DNA of 64,000 nt from Marimonas arenosa (GCF_030848945.1 NZ_JANHAX010000001.1:434001-498000), one strand, 5' to 3'; counted from the first letter of the stretch, positions 9,280-18,347 are shown. Notes: generated by a model from the sequence alone, not told the origin. Made by a program: numbers and translations.

Positions 9280-9825
9280 ATGGATATTCGAAAAACCGTT
9301 TTCACCAGGGAAATCATTGCTTCTGATGAAATGGGCAATCCCTGTGAACCGATCACGCGTGTCGCCGCGATGGCGGTCGTGAGAAACCCATTTGCCGGGA
9401 TCGATCAACAAGACCTGTCGTGGCTGTTCAATGTCGGAGCGCGGCTTGGTCAATCTTTGGCACCCGAGCTTGTAGAGATGTTGGGTGGACAGCCCGTTTG
9501 CAACGGCAAGGCCGCACTCATTGGGTCTTCTGGCGCGATGGAGCATGGCGCGGCGGTGCTGCACCCCGCACTCGGCAAACCCGTGCGTGCAGCCGTGGGC
9601 GGCGGCAAGGCTCTTATGCCATCCAACCACAAGGTCGGGGCTTTGGGGGGCTGCATCGATCTGCCGCTGGGGCACAAGGACGAGCCCTGGTCGTTCGATT
9701 ACATCGACACGATGACCATCTGGGTTCCTGACGCGCCTCGTGCTGACGAAATTGTGCTTTGCACCGGGATGTCGGACGGAACCCGTGCGTATCCAAGAGT
9801 TGGAAGCGGCCCAAGCGCGACTTAG
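9280..9825 (+). CDS. DUF1185 / 'amino acid synthesis' family protein
   Basis: A 181-residue soluble protein. GKAALIGSSGAMEHGAAVLH and the ALMPSNHKVGALGGCIDLPLGHKD stretch (split here for length) are typical of the DUF1185 family, whose annotated role in amino acid synthesis is unproven. It starts two bases after the transporter stop, as third gene of the NTF2-MFS-DUF1185 operon. The last residues (YPRVGSGPSAT) look slightly short and unusual. The next ~110 bp read in another frame as a plausible helix, so a late frameshift or a foreign remnant downstream is possible. Confidence 0.7.
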   Translation: MDIRKTVFTREIIASDEMGNPCEPITRVAAMAVVRNPFAGIDQQDLSWLFNVGARLGQSLAPELVEMLGGQPVCNGKAALIGSSGAMEHGAAVLHPALGKPVRAAVGGGKALMPSNHKVGALGGCIDLPLGHKDEPWSFDYIDTMTIWVPDAPRADEIVLCTGMSDGTRAYPRVGSGPSAT

Positions 9826-10000
9826 AAAAGCGATTTCGGTTGATGCAGATCGCGCGACTGCCGTCATTCTTGATGTGCTCAGCATCGCGCACTTTGCGCT
9901 CTCACCCGACCTTCTACGCACGCGCACATGTGCATGCTAAGCTGAGGTGCCAACGTCTGGTTGGCGCTGTGGTGGATCGAGGCGGATGAGAGGAACCATC

Positions 10001-10633
10001 ATGACCATTGCAAACTTACCTGCCATTCGAGCCTGCCGCCCTGCTTGGAACAAGGGCGGCGTTGTCGGCCAAAAACGCCCGCTGATGCCGAAACATGTCT
10101 GGGCCATCCGCGTGCGGCTAGAAATCGCCAAGAGCCATCGTGATCTAGCTCTGTTCAACCTTGCCATCGACAGCAAGCTTCGCGGTTGCGATCTGGTGAA
10201 ACTGAAAGTCGCGGACATCTACGCCTCGGGTCAGGTCAAGGAACGGGCTTCGATTGTCCAAAGCAAGACCCAGCGACCCGTGCGGTTTGAGATCACCGAG
10301 GGCACACGCAAATCAATTCTGCGATGGATGGAGGAGCCGCTGATGGTTGGTTCGGAATACCTGTGGCCCGGTCGGTTTCACGAACGGCTGCATATTTCGA
10401 CCCGGCAATATGCGCGGCTTGTCCGTGAATGGGTCAAATCTATCGGGCTCGATCCCACATCTTTCGGAACCCATTCTATGAGACGAACCAAGGTTGCACA
10501 CATTTATCGCAAAACCGGCAACCTGCGTGCGGTTCAACTATTACTCGGCCATACGAAGATGGATAGCACCGTTCGATACCTTGGCGTCGAACTCGAAGAT
10601 GCGTTGGCGATCTCAGAAGCCGTTGAAATCTAA
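10001..10633 (+). CDS. Minimal tyrosine recombinase (site-specific integrase)
   Basis: A 210-residue protein comprising only the catalytic domain of a phage-integrase-type tyrosine recombinase. The expected residues are visible: the first Arg in the SKLRGCDLVKL segment (~residue 70), the H-x-x-R box HSMRR (~residue 164), the second His in LLLGHTKMDSTVRYLG, and the nucleophile Tyr in that same segment (~residue 195). The N-terminal core-binding domain is absent, so this is a member of the short stand-alone class common in alphaproteobacteria. The start at 10001 follows GAGAGGAACC. A perfect hairpin follows directly after the stop. No attachment sites were identified. Confidence 0.85.
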   Translation: MTIANLPAIRACRPAWNKGGVVGQKRPLMPKHVWAIRVRLEIAKSHRDLALFNLAIDSKLRGCDLVKLKVADIYASGQVKERASIVQSKTQRPVRFEITEGTRKSILRWMEEPLMVGSEYLWPGRFHERLHISTRQYARLVREWVKSIGLDPTSFGTHSMRRTKVAHIYRKTGNLRAVQLLLGHTKMDSTVRYLGVELEDALAISEAVEI

Positions 10634-10637
10634 AGAC

Positions 10638-10663
10638 ATGGGCCGTCTTCGCGGACGGCCCAT
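10638..10663. terminator. Hairpin terminator after the integrase gene
   Basis: A 10-bp perfect stem ATGGGCCGTC / GACGGCCCAT encloses a 6-nt loop (TTCGCG) and lies five bases after the integrase stop. There is no poly-T tail. The stable stem and position fit a terminator. Confidence 0.65.
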
Positions 10664-10665
10664 AC

Positions 10666-10780
10666 CTGCCGTTCACGGCCTCCCTGGTCGCTGCAGCGCA
10701 TTCCCTAAACCGGACCTTCATGCGACCATGCAGCATTTACTCAGAGCAAACGACCACAACGCGGACGAAGCGGGCCTTCA
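10666..10780. repeat. Dispersed intergenic repeat family 1, copy B
   Basis: This copy shares the landmark blocks with the copies at 1741 and 12963: gttcacggcc, ggtcgctgcagcgca, taaaccggac, cagcattta, gagcaaacgacc, gcggacgaag. It begins immediately after the integrase terminator hairpin. The rest of the 10634-11083 gap shows no gene. Confidence 0.65.
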
Positions 10781-11083
10781 AGTTAAGCGCCAGAATGCAT
10801 CAGCGGGTTTCTCTGGTCGGGAAACAGCCTTCCGCCTAAACCCGTGGGTTTCAAGAAACCAAGCGTACAAGGCCAACTCAAATACCTAAGCCGGTTTCAT
10901 GCGTATCATGATCAGGGGGGCCCCACGGCGCAGTCTGCAATCATATGACTCACCTTCTTAATTATGTTATGCTAACACAAATTGGGTAAATGGTCTTGCA
11001 CCATCCAATGCGCCTTTTTGCTTTGTCGGGCGCCCTGCCTGACTGCCGATTTAGGTAAGTTTTGTTTCAAGGAATTTCAGCAC

Positions 11084-12889
11084 ATGAATTTTCGATCCCT
11101 TACGATCTTAACTTTACTCACCTGCGCTGCTCCAATTTCGTCCGCCCTTGCGGCTCCTGACGCGCCGCGCGAGGTCACAGCGACGGTTTCCCACAAAACC
11201 GGTGGACCCTTCTTTCTGATCTGGCGTGGCGATGAAGAAACCGGCTTCTATCGGGTTGAGAAAAAGCGACATGGCAGCGATGACGCCTCTTGGGTGTCCG
11301 TCGGCGAAACCGATATGCCGCACTGGATTTTTGACAAGGAACCCTTTGGCCGACAACAGTACCGGATTCAAGGCTGCCTGGATCAATATTCATGCAGCGA
11401 CTGGGTCTATAGCTCCGAGATCGAAATCTCATCACAGAACCAGTCTTACCCGGTGGCCGAAGGCACGCAATGCGGCCACGCACACCCGCCGACAGAGCTT
11501 GCACAGAAATGGGCCCAGTATTTTCAGAAGAGAATGGAATATGCTTCCACGTTGGTGCCCGACGAAGAAGACAGATCACCCGACATTGATCCAAAACGGC
11601 TGTTGCTGGACAAGTGGAAATTTGCCGAGATGACCGACGCGCCTAACCACAGCATCGCTGCCGGCCCATTTACAGATGCAGATGGGGATTGCCTGTTGGA
11701 TGCCAACGATCCTGATCCGTTTGATTCAGACAGCGACGATGACGGTTGGTTTGATGGCCCCTGCAATGCCCGCATCAACCTCGTGTTGACCGGCGTGAAA
11801 GCAGAGGACGAAACCGAGGATACTGGAAAAGACGAATTCTATCTAATTGTCGACAAGGCCCGCTTTCCAAATCGGTCGAGTTCCAACGGCTATTGGAGCC
11901 TTGATGACGGAGATACGAGAGAAACCGAGATCATTGTTGCAAGTCGAACCCGGGGATTCCTTAGAAACCAGTCACTCGCACAAGTATCTGTGTTCGGCAT
12001 GGAAGACGACGTTGACCCTTTCGGAGATTGGCAGGCGGATGACACTCTGTTTTCACATGATCTCAACCTGGATGATTTCGACGATGGTCAGTCGTTCACG
12101 CTGACGCAATCGGGAAATGATTTCAAGTACGTGCTGACTTTCCGGGTGGATGTGGAGCCCTTTGCGGATCCTGATGTCCAGGACGCTACCGCTGATCGGG
12201 ATGGCGACGGCGTCTCAGATGAAGATGAGGCCGAGATTGCCCGGGTCTTTGGCGGGGTCGCTGATCCGTTTCGAAAGGACATTGTCGTGGAGGTGGACAA
12301 CTTTCGAAGCGGCCGCACCTACATCGATGCGATGCGCCAGGTTCACACGGCCTTTGCCCGCAAAGGGGTGGCGCTTTACACCCTTCAGACCCAGCTCGAT
12401 CGCGACACCTGCCTCAGCCGGGCAGAAGTCAGGGATCACTACAACAACAGCTTTGATTTTGCGCCGCTCAGAGGTGTCCGCTACGCGATGCTGGCAAATG
12501 GCATTTACAATGATCGCTCAGGGGTTGCGCTTGGTAGATCCTTTGTCAGTTCCAAGCCAACGGTCCGGTTTGGACTTGAGCGGGCCATGGCTGGGACATT
12601 CATGCACGAGTTGGGCCATACGCTGGGGCTGCGGCAGAGCGACTTTCACCTGATCGACAAGTTCTCGCTGGTCAACCTGGACTACCAAAGCTCCATGACC
12701 TATTTCTTCCAGCCGCTGCTTGTCAGGTTTTCGTCGAATGGTGGTGGGTTCACCGACAATTTCGACGATTGGGAGCATATCTCGGTTGATACATCTCCCA
12801 ACCCGCAGTCGGGAAATCAGTCGCGATTCACGCTCTCGACAACGGGGTTTGGTAATCTGATGCAGACGGGATCTGACGTCTGCCAGTAG
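11084..12889 (+). CDS. Secreted metalloprotease-like protein with calcium-binding repeats
   Basis: A 601-residue exported protein. Residues 1-24 form a signal peptide (MNFRSLTILTLLTCAAPISS, then ALA before APDAP). Residues ~25-125 resemble a fibronectin type III-like beta domain. Two Asp-rich calcium loops follow: DADGDCLLDANDPDPFDSDS near residue 200, and DRDGDGVSDEDE near 370. The C-terminal third carries a metallopeptidase helix, FMHELGHTLGLRQ (~residue 508), and a Met-turn-like SSMTYF. In metzincins the third zinc ligand is the residue six after the second His. Here that position is Gln, not His or Asp, so activity is uncertain. The start at 11084 was chosen because the signal peptide begins there. 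It is monocistronic. Confidence 0.75.
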   Translation: MNFRSLTILTLLTCAAPISSALAAPDAPREVTATVSHKTGGPFFLIWRGDEETGFYRVEKKRHGSDDASWVSVGETDMPHWIFDKEPFGRQQYRIQGCLDQYSCSDWVYSSEIEISSQNQSYPVAEGTQCGHAHPPTELAQKWAQYFQKRMEYASTLVPDEEDRSPDIDPKRLLLDKWKFAEMTDAPNHSIAAGPFTDADGDCLLDANDPDPFDSDSDDDGWFDGPCNARINLVLTGVKAEDETEDTGKDEFYLIVDKARFPNRSSSNGYWSLDDGDTRETEIIVASRTRGFLRNQSLAQVSVFGMEDDVDPFGDWQADDTLFSHDLNLDDFDDGQSFTLTQSGNDFKYVLTFRVDVEPFADPDVQDATADRDGDGVSDEDEAEIARVFGGVADPFRKDIVVEVDNFRSGRTYIDAMRQVHTAFARKGVALYTLQTQLDRDTCLSRAEVRDHYNNSFDFAPLRGVRYAMLANGIYNDRSGVALGRSFVSSKPTVRFGLERAMAGTFMHELGHTLGLRQSDFHLIDKFSLVNLDYQSSMTYFFQPLLVRFSSNGGGFTDNFDDWEHISVDTSPNPQSGNQSRFTLSTTGFGNLMQTGSDVCQ

Positions 12890-12962
12890 AGCCAGCCTGA
12901 ACCGCGAAATAGACGGCGAAGGCGGCGCTGATTGCAGAAAAAATGGCGGGTTTCGGCCCAAA

Positions 12963-13140
12963 CCTGCCGCTCACGGGCTCGCTTGTCGCTGCAGCGCAGG
13001 TTCCACTAACCGGACGTTTATGTTACGACGCAGCATTTGCTCAGTGCAAACGACCGCAAAGCGGACGTAGCTGCCGTTCGCTGCTGCGCGGCGTTGATAG
13101 ACCGGCTGTACGACCGTTGTGCGGACAAACCTGTTTTTTG
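12963..13140. repeat. Dispersed intergenic repeat family 1, copy C, with extended tail
   Basis: The first ~118 bp match copies A and B (ctgccg-tcacgg, gtcgctgcagcgca, taaccggac, cagcatttgctcag, gcaaacgaccgc, gcggacgtag). The following 60 bp contain further GACCG...GCGGAC-type units. This copy therefore looks like a nested or tandem version. It lies between the metalloprotease-like gene and the XRE gene. Confidence 0.6.
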
Positions 13141-13236
13141 TCTCGGGTGCACATGCCGAGGGAGACCCATGACCGCTCTGGAGGCTGTCTAGCCAACAGG
13201 TCACAGCGCCAGGAACATGGAAATCAAACAAGTGAC

Positions 13237-13464
13237 TTATTCGCCAACAATGTCAGACAGCGAACAATCCAACCGATCACAAAGCCGTGGCAGTTCTTCC
13301 GCGTAAAGCCGCAACCTTCCCAATTCGATCTGGTTGATCCGGGTCGACGAGGAATGTCCCAGCGCCGCGGCCAAGTCACCTTGGGTGAGACCGTTTTCCA
13401 GTCTGAGGCGTCTGAGGCGCTTGCCAATTTCGACCCGCGTTCGCTGCATGTCTAAATCAAACAT
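13237..13464 (-). CDS. XRE-family DNA-binding protein
   Basis: A 75-residue protein that is almost entirely one Cro/C1-type helix-turn-helix (IGKRLRRLRLENGLTQGDLA, then a recognition helix in SSSTRINQIELGRL). Single-domain XRE proteins are usually repressors or antitoxin-like regulators. No toxin partner or phage gene is adjacent, so its target is unknown. An internal Met (MQRTRVEIG) five residues in is an equally possible start. Confidence 0.75.
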   Translation of the reverse strand: MFDLDMQRTRVEIGKRLRRLRLENGLTQGDLAAALGHSSSTRINQIELGRLRLYAEELPRLCDRLDCSLSDIVGE

Positions 13465-13693
13465 GGGAAGGCGCCGCCGAATATCGTGCTTAGCTTTCCG
13501 CAGCGCGCAGTGTCATGTACGGCCAAGCAGGAATTAAACGCTAAGTGTTTAGGGGTGTTGAACACGCCAAGCAGCCTCAGTCATGTCTGGATCGGTTGCA
13601 GAGAAGGTTAACCGAGGCAGCAACGCAGGCCCCTTCCAAATTGCCGCGCCCGGTCGCGCCCGTACAGGTCGGCGGGCGCGTGCGATGCGTTGG

Positions 13694-14302
13694 TCAGTAG
13701 GCCTGCTCATTGCGGATCTTGTACGTCCAGGCCAGCTTCGCGTTCTTCCAGCCGTTCACACTCCGCACACCATTGGGGTCCTTGTCGCCCTCAAAGCCGT
13801 CCACGACCGAATAGACGGACGTGTATCCGAGTTGACCAAGCAGATCGGCAGCGCGCGCACTGCGGCTTCCCGAACGGCACATCAGGATGATCGGTGCCTC
13901 TTTCGACAAGCCACGCTCCTGCAAGAAGCCCGCGACCTCGTGATCGAAGTTGGAATTCACCTCCATCTTGTATGTGCCCTTCTCGGCGTCGAACTCCCAG
14001 AATTCATCCATCACCATGTAAGGAATATTCTTGTCGACCTCCGCCGCGATGCCCACGAAAGACACCTCGGCACGGGTGCGGATGTCGATCAGGACCGCAT
14101 CATCGTTTTGCGCCAGAAAGTCCGAGGCCTCTTGCGCGGTCAGGTACAGGTTCAATGCGCTACGTTTCTTTTCAGGCACGGTGGCCGGGTCCACGGCCGA
14201 AACGAATTTTACGGTACTTTCTGCTACAACGGCCGAAGGCACCAAGACCAGGCCAACGGCAAAAGCGACATACAGGCCGCGACACTTATCAATGATTGTC
14301 AT
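13694..14302 (-). CDS. Exported rhodanese-like protein
   Basis: A 202-residue periplasmic protein. Residues 1-27 are a signal peptide (an N-terminal charged stretch, a hydrophobic core AFAVGLVLVPSAV, then VAES). A single rhodanese domain spans ~50-185, with the active-site loop ILMCRSGSRSARAA containing the catalytic Cys. Rhodaneses move sulfane sulfur or act as redox-active Cys proteins; the natural substrate is unknown. GGAGGA lies eight bases upstream of the start. It is divergent from the response-regulator gene across about 150 bp, which suggests it could be a target of that two-component system (inference). Confidence 0.85.
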   Translation of the reverse strand: MTIIDKCRGLYVAFAVGLVLVPSAVVAESTVKFVSAVDPATVPEKKRSALNLYLTAQEASDFLAQNDDAVLIDIRTRAEVSFVGIAAEVDKNIPYMVMDEFWEFDAEKGTYKMEVNSNFDHEVAGFLQERGLSKEAPIILMCRSGSRSARAADLLGQLGYTSVYSVVDGFEGDKDPNGVRSVNGWKNAKLAWTYKIRNEQAY

Positions 14303-14453
14303 TTGAAAATCCTCCGCTCACTCTGGGCGTATCCAAACGCGTGAACCCGAGGGGGCCTTTCGCGCAAGTTGACGTTACGTGAAGGATATTGCTTGCTTTT
14401 AGCATAGTTGTTGCACGAATGTTAAATCGTGTTTCATGCTGGGGGGAGGCAAC

Positions 14454-15149
14454 GTGGCACAGGGCGCAAACGCCGACAGAGTTCTCGTGATCGAAGACGA
14501 TCTCTTTGTGCAGGGATTGATGAGTTCGCTGCTTGAGAGCGAAGGGTTTGCAACAGCGCGCGCTGGAACCGCGATGCAAGCTCTGGCCGAACTCGAACGT
14601 GTTTCCATCTCCGCCATTCTGCTGGATCTTGGGTTGCCGGACGAAGAGGGTCTTGCGCTGCTCCGAAAGCTGCGCCTGCGTACGGCAGCGCCGGTCATTG
14701 TTGTTACGGCCTCCGAAGGCATCGATGAACGTCTTGCCGCGCTGGAACTCGGGGCCGATGACTTTGTCGTCAAACCGGTTGAGCCACGTGAACTTATCCT
14801 GCGTCTGAAGCACGCGATCAGCGGGTCGGCTCAGTCAGAGAAAACCAGATTTGAGGCAGCGGGCTGGTGTCTTGATCTTGCAAGCCGCGTTTTGCGCGAC
14901 CCCGAGGGGACCAGTGTCGAGCTGCGCCGTGCGGAATTCAATCTTCTTGCTGCGCTGTTCCGGGCGCGGGGACGCGTTCTGACGCGGGATGAGCTTCTGG
15001 ACGCGATCTCGACCGGGCCCGAGGCGCCTACCGAACGCACCGTGGACGTTCTGGTTAGCCGGATCCGCAAAAAGACAGGCGCCTTGGGAACCGGATTAAT
15101 CGTGACAGTCACCGGGGTGGGCTACACGTTACGCCCGTTCTCGCCGTAG
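14454..15149 (+). CDS. OmpR/PhoB-family response regulator
   Basis: A DNA-binding response regulator of about 231 residues. The receiver domain has acidic pocket residues IEDD and the phosphoacceptor Asp in AILLDLGLPDEEG (~residue 58), with the conserved Lys in FVVKPVEPREL. The C-terminal winged helix includes RAEFNLLAALFRARGRVLTR and VDVLVSRIRKK. I prefer the GTG at 14454 because GGGGGGAGG lies just before it. The ATG at 14436 has no ribosome-binding site and would place that purine tract inside the gene. The stop lies four bases from the stop of the convergent hybrid kinase, its likely partner. Confidence 0.87.
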   Translation: MAQGANADRVLVIEDDLFVQGLMSSLLESEGFATARAGTAMQALAELERVSISAILLDLGLPDEEGLALLRKLRLRTAAPVIVVTASEGIDERLAALELGADDFVVKPVEPRELILRLKHAISGSAQSEKTRFEAAGWCLDLASRVLRDPEGTSVELRRAEFNLLAALFRARGRVLTRDELLDAISTGPEAPTERTVDVLVSRIRKKTGALGTGLIVTVTGVGYTLRPFSP

Positions 15150-15153
15150 AGTT

Positions 15154-17838
15154 TCAAGTCAACCGTGCGCTGCCGGTTTCGCCGCGGTGGGCCATATGGT
15201 CATCAATCTCGGCCCGCGCGCGATCGAGATCTGCGCTGAGCGCGGCCAGATCGATCGTCGTCCCTTTGCCTGATCGGAGCAAAGCCGACCGAGTTTCGAG
15301 AGTCTTGCCCAGACGTAGTAGCCCAACCGTGGATAAAGCGCCCGCCAGTTTGTGCAGCCCGACGGCCATGGCGGTCTGATTGCCGGACTGGAGCGCGCCG
15401 GCAAGCCGTTCAAGCTCAGCCTCGACCGTTTGGTTAAACTCGGCAATCAGTTGCCGGGTGTGCGCTGCCCCAAGCATCTGGACATATCCTTCGAGATAAG
15501 ACGGCTCGAAATGCGCAATCTGCGCCTCATCGGCCTGTTCGTCAGCCCGCTGAAGGTCCAGAACACCGAGAATCCCGCGATGCAATGTCTCGCCGCTCAC
15601 CGGTTTGGCAAGAAGCAGGTCAAACCCGATCGAGGCGCTTTCCATTCTCAGGTCATCGTCATAGGCGGCCGTCAGGCCGATCAGCCGGGCCTTGTCCTTG
15701 CGGCGGCGTAAGCGGCGTCCCAATTGCAGACCGTCCATGTCAGGCATGTAAATATCGGTGACAATGGCATCGAACTGATGGGCAGAGGCACGCTCGAGCG
15801 CCACCGTACCAGACTCCGCAGTTTCAACCACATGCCCGTAGTGCGTGAGCAACTCTCTGACAACGTCCCGGTTGAGTGGCACGTCGTCCACGACAAGAAT
15901 GTGCAAGGACTCGCTCGTACCATATTGGTCCGAAGACCGCGCCACTTCCGTGGTCTCTAGCGCCGGGGCGGTAGCACTATGCAGGTCCAAAGAGAAATAG
16001 AACCGACTGCCCGCGCCCTGCCGGCTTTCCACCTCAAGGTTTCCGCCCATAGCATGCACCAACTCGTGGCTGATCGACAGGCCCAGACCCGTACCCTCGG
16101 ACGCTCCGCGCCCTGCATTTGAAAGCTGAACGAAGGGCTTGAAAAGGCGCTCCTTGTCCTGCTCCGCGATGCCAATGCCCGTATCTGCCACCGAGAACGT
16201 AATGCGCGCCTTGCCGGCGTCCGCGCTTTCGCTTTTCAACACAACCTCGACGCGGCCTTTGTCGGTGAATTTCACAGCATTGCTGACCAGATTGAGGAGA
16301 ACCTGCCGTAGCCGTGCTTCATCGGCCTCGACATATTCAGGCACGTTGCCTTCAGTTCTGAAGACAAGATCCAACCCCTTGTCGGCAGCCCTCGCGGACA
16401 TCAGATTGCACATACTCCGCGTCACATCCACGAGTGCCACTCGGGACAGTTTCAGTTCATCCTTTCCGGCCTCTGATTTCGCCAGCTGCAATACGTCGTT
16501 CAGCAAGGACAGCAACGCGTTGCCCGCATGTTTGAGATTGTTCACATGGTCCCGCTGAGCGCGGTCGAGCCGCGTGCGTCCGAGCAATTCCACCGTGCCC
16601 ATGATCCCGTTCAGCGGTGTTCGAACCTCATGACTGAGCATGGCGAGGAACGTGGATTTCTCACGCCCTTCCTGGATCGCGCGCTCCCGCTCGCCTCGGA
16701 GTTGGCGCACCCTGTCGGCAAGAGCAAGCGACAGGATGAGCATTTCGAGAAGAACGGACGAGTTGATCGCGGCGCCCGAGGGCGGTCTTTCCAGATACCC
16801 CATCATGGCAATCATCGCGATGAGCGTCATCGCGACCATCGGCGTCCATCCGATAAGAATGAACAGCGATTGCCGGACACCGCGAAAAATGCCGATCAAT
16901 GACGCTGCCAGCACGAGGAAGGGCACCAGTGCGTAGGTGATCATCCATAGCTCGGCCATGACCAGATAGCCTGCAAACGGGGTGGCGATCACCAAGGCAA
17001 TCAGGAAGGCAAGGCAGCCCAGCATCAGCCAGGACAGAACCGGACTCCAGTCCCGGACCCGCAGGAACCGCCAGACGAATGCGATCCCGAAAATCTCGAT
17101 TGCAAACCCGGCGAAGACCGTGATCCACGGGTGTGCGGTCCAGCCCAGCAGCGTCGCGGCAAAGCCGTAGCTGTTGAAGAAAAACAGGAAATAGCTCAAC
17201 CCGTGCGCCGAGTAGAGAAAGTAATCGAATTCCCGCAAGGCCACGCCCAGAAACAGGTTGTAGAGAACCAGAAAGATCATCCCCCCCATCAGGGAGTAGA
17301 CAATGAAATGCCGGTTAACGCGGGGGGTATTCAGCGCATAGTCCGGACCGGCCTTGATCGAATAGTTGATCAGACTGCGTGATTGCACACGAAGCGCAAG
17401 CGTCCGCTCTTCATCCGGCGGCAGTGAAAAAGTCAGCACATGGCTCCCCATACTCTTGACTACCCTCGGGTCGGAAACCTGCCTCAAAAGGCCAGCCTTC
17501 ACGTGCTGCTCGACGACGCCATCTTTCAAAACGTATAGATCGATGTAATCAGAGCGCGCAGCGAAGACCTCCACCCACCAGCTGGGCACATCGCCGGGGT
17601 TAGTGACTTTCTCGACAAGCCAATAGGCATTTCCGCCAGCGGCAACCCGCTGTCGAGGCTGATCTGCGAGCGCTTCGGCTTCCGCGAGCGCCTCCTCCAA
17701 TGTTAACGTCCCGTCGCGATCCAGCACGATCGTGCCTTCGTAGAAGATGTCCCGCACCTCTGCGGTTTCCAGGGCGGCCGCTGTCGTTGCGCACATCAAG
17801 GCGAGCAAGACGATGGCTACACGTCTGACACAATGCAT
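15154..17838 (-). CDS. Hybrid sensor histidine kinase (7TMR-DISM, HisKA, HATPase, REC, Hpt)
   Basis: An 894-residue membrane kinase. The start at 17838 gives a clean signal peptide (MHCVRRVAIVLLALMCATTA...). An extracytoplasmic 7TMR-DISMED2-type beta domain covers ~30-165, and seven helices cover ~180-370. The dimerisation and phosphoacceptor segment is FLAMLSHEVRTPLNGIMG with His at about residue 403. The ATPase has DTGIGI and GTGLGLSI boxes. The receiver domain has Asp at about residue 695 (AIVTDIYMPDMDG), and a C-terminal Hpt domain has His at about 829 (GLHKLAGAL). This is a full internal phosphorelay that can pass phosphate to a separate regulator, and the convergent OmpR-type gene is the natural candidate. 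DISM sensors often detect carbohydrates or other small ligands; the ligand here is unknown. Confidence 0.9.
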   Translation of the reverse strand: MHCVRRVAIVLLALMCATTAAALETAEVRDIFYEGTIVLDRDGTLTLEEALAEAEALADQPRQRVAAGGNAYWLVEKVTNPGDVPSWWVEVFAARSDYIDLYVLKDGVVEQHVKAGLLRQVSDPRVVKSMGSHVLTFSLPPDEERTLALRVQSRSLINYSIKAGPDYALNTPRVNRHFIVYSLMGGMIFLVLYNLFLGVALREFDYFLYSAHGLSYFLFFFNSYGFAATLLGWTAHPWITVFAGFAIEIFGIAFVWRFLRVRDWSPVLSWLMLGCLAFLIALVIATPFAGYLVMAELWMITYALVPFLVLAASLIGIFRGVRQSLFILIGWTPMVAMTLIAMIAMMGYLERPPSGAAINSSVLLEMLILSLALADRVRQLRGERERAIQEGREKSTFLAMLSHEVRTPLNGIMGTVELLGRTRLDRAQRDHVNNLKHAGNALLSLLNDVLQLAKSEAGKDELKLSRVALVDVTRSMCNLMSARAADKGLDLVFRTEGNVPEYVEADEARLRQVLLNLVSNAVKFTDKGRVEVVLKSESADAGKARITFSVADTGIGIAEQDKERLFKPFVQLSNAGRGASEGTGLGLSISHELVHAMGGNLEVESRQGAGSRFYFSLDLHSATAPALETTEVARSSDQYGTSESLHILVVDDVPLNRDVVRELLTHYGHVVETAESGTVALERASAHQFDAIVTDIYMPDMDGLQLGRRLRRRKDKARLIGLTAAYDDDLRMESASIGFDLLLAKPVSGETLHRGILGVLDLQRADEQADEAQIAHFEPSYLEGYVQMLGAAHTRQLIAEFNQTVEAELERLAGALQSGNQTAMAVGLHKLAGALSTVGLLRLGKTLETRSALLRSGKGTTIDLAALSADLDRARAEIDDHMAHRGETGSARLT

Positions 17839-18347
17839 GAGATCATATCCCCCCAGATACACGAGAACTTTGACGCTCTCAGGGAAAACGGTCAATCTTC
17901 TCTATTGCTATAACTGCATCGGAATACGCAGCCGCCCGGCTATATAGAGGTGCCGCACCTCAATATTTGCCGTTTCGGCCTAACGGGCGCCTTTCGCCTC
18001 AGCTGCGAACAAATGAAACGTCATCTAGTCTGCCAAGTGCTCAAACTGCCGCTCGCTGCATAGCAGCAGCCTATGACGAATTTTACGTCTCCTTTGGGCT
18101 CTAAGCCGTCATACGGTAATGCGGAATCTGCCCGGGATTCGCTTGGCAAACCAGCGATACGAACGGCCCGTAGCGGTCATTGAGCTGAACGCAAGCACGC
18201 TGGGCTGTGTTCCACCAATGCTGCCGTTCGGGTTGGTTGCTAAAACAGTTGCGACCAACTCCCTCCTCGAAAGAAGTTGCCGAGATGACTTGTCCGCGCA
18301 AATTCCTCAACCCACGGTGGCAGCATAGCACAATGGGGTATTCTCAG
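17839..18347. other. Intergenic stretch, ~510 bp
   Basis: It contains the upstream region of the hybrid kinase and repeat family 2 copy 2 (18109-18172). The block around 18050 (ctgccgctcgctgcatagcagcag) resembles part of repeat family 1. I see no supported gene. Confidence 0.5.
18109..18172. repeat. Dispersed intergenic repeat family 2, copy 2
   Basis: The partner of 5053-5113, same orientation. The shared core is tcatacggta-tgc, gaatctgcccgggattcg, caaaccagcga and gcgaacggcc-like blocks, with scattered substitutions. Confidence 0.65.
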
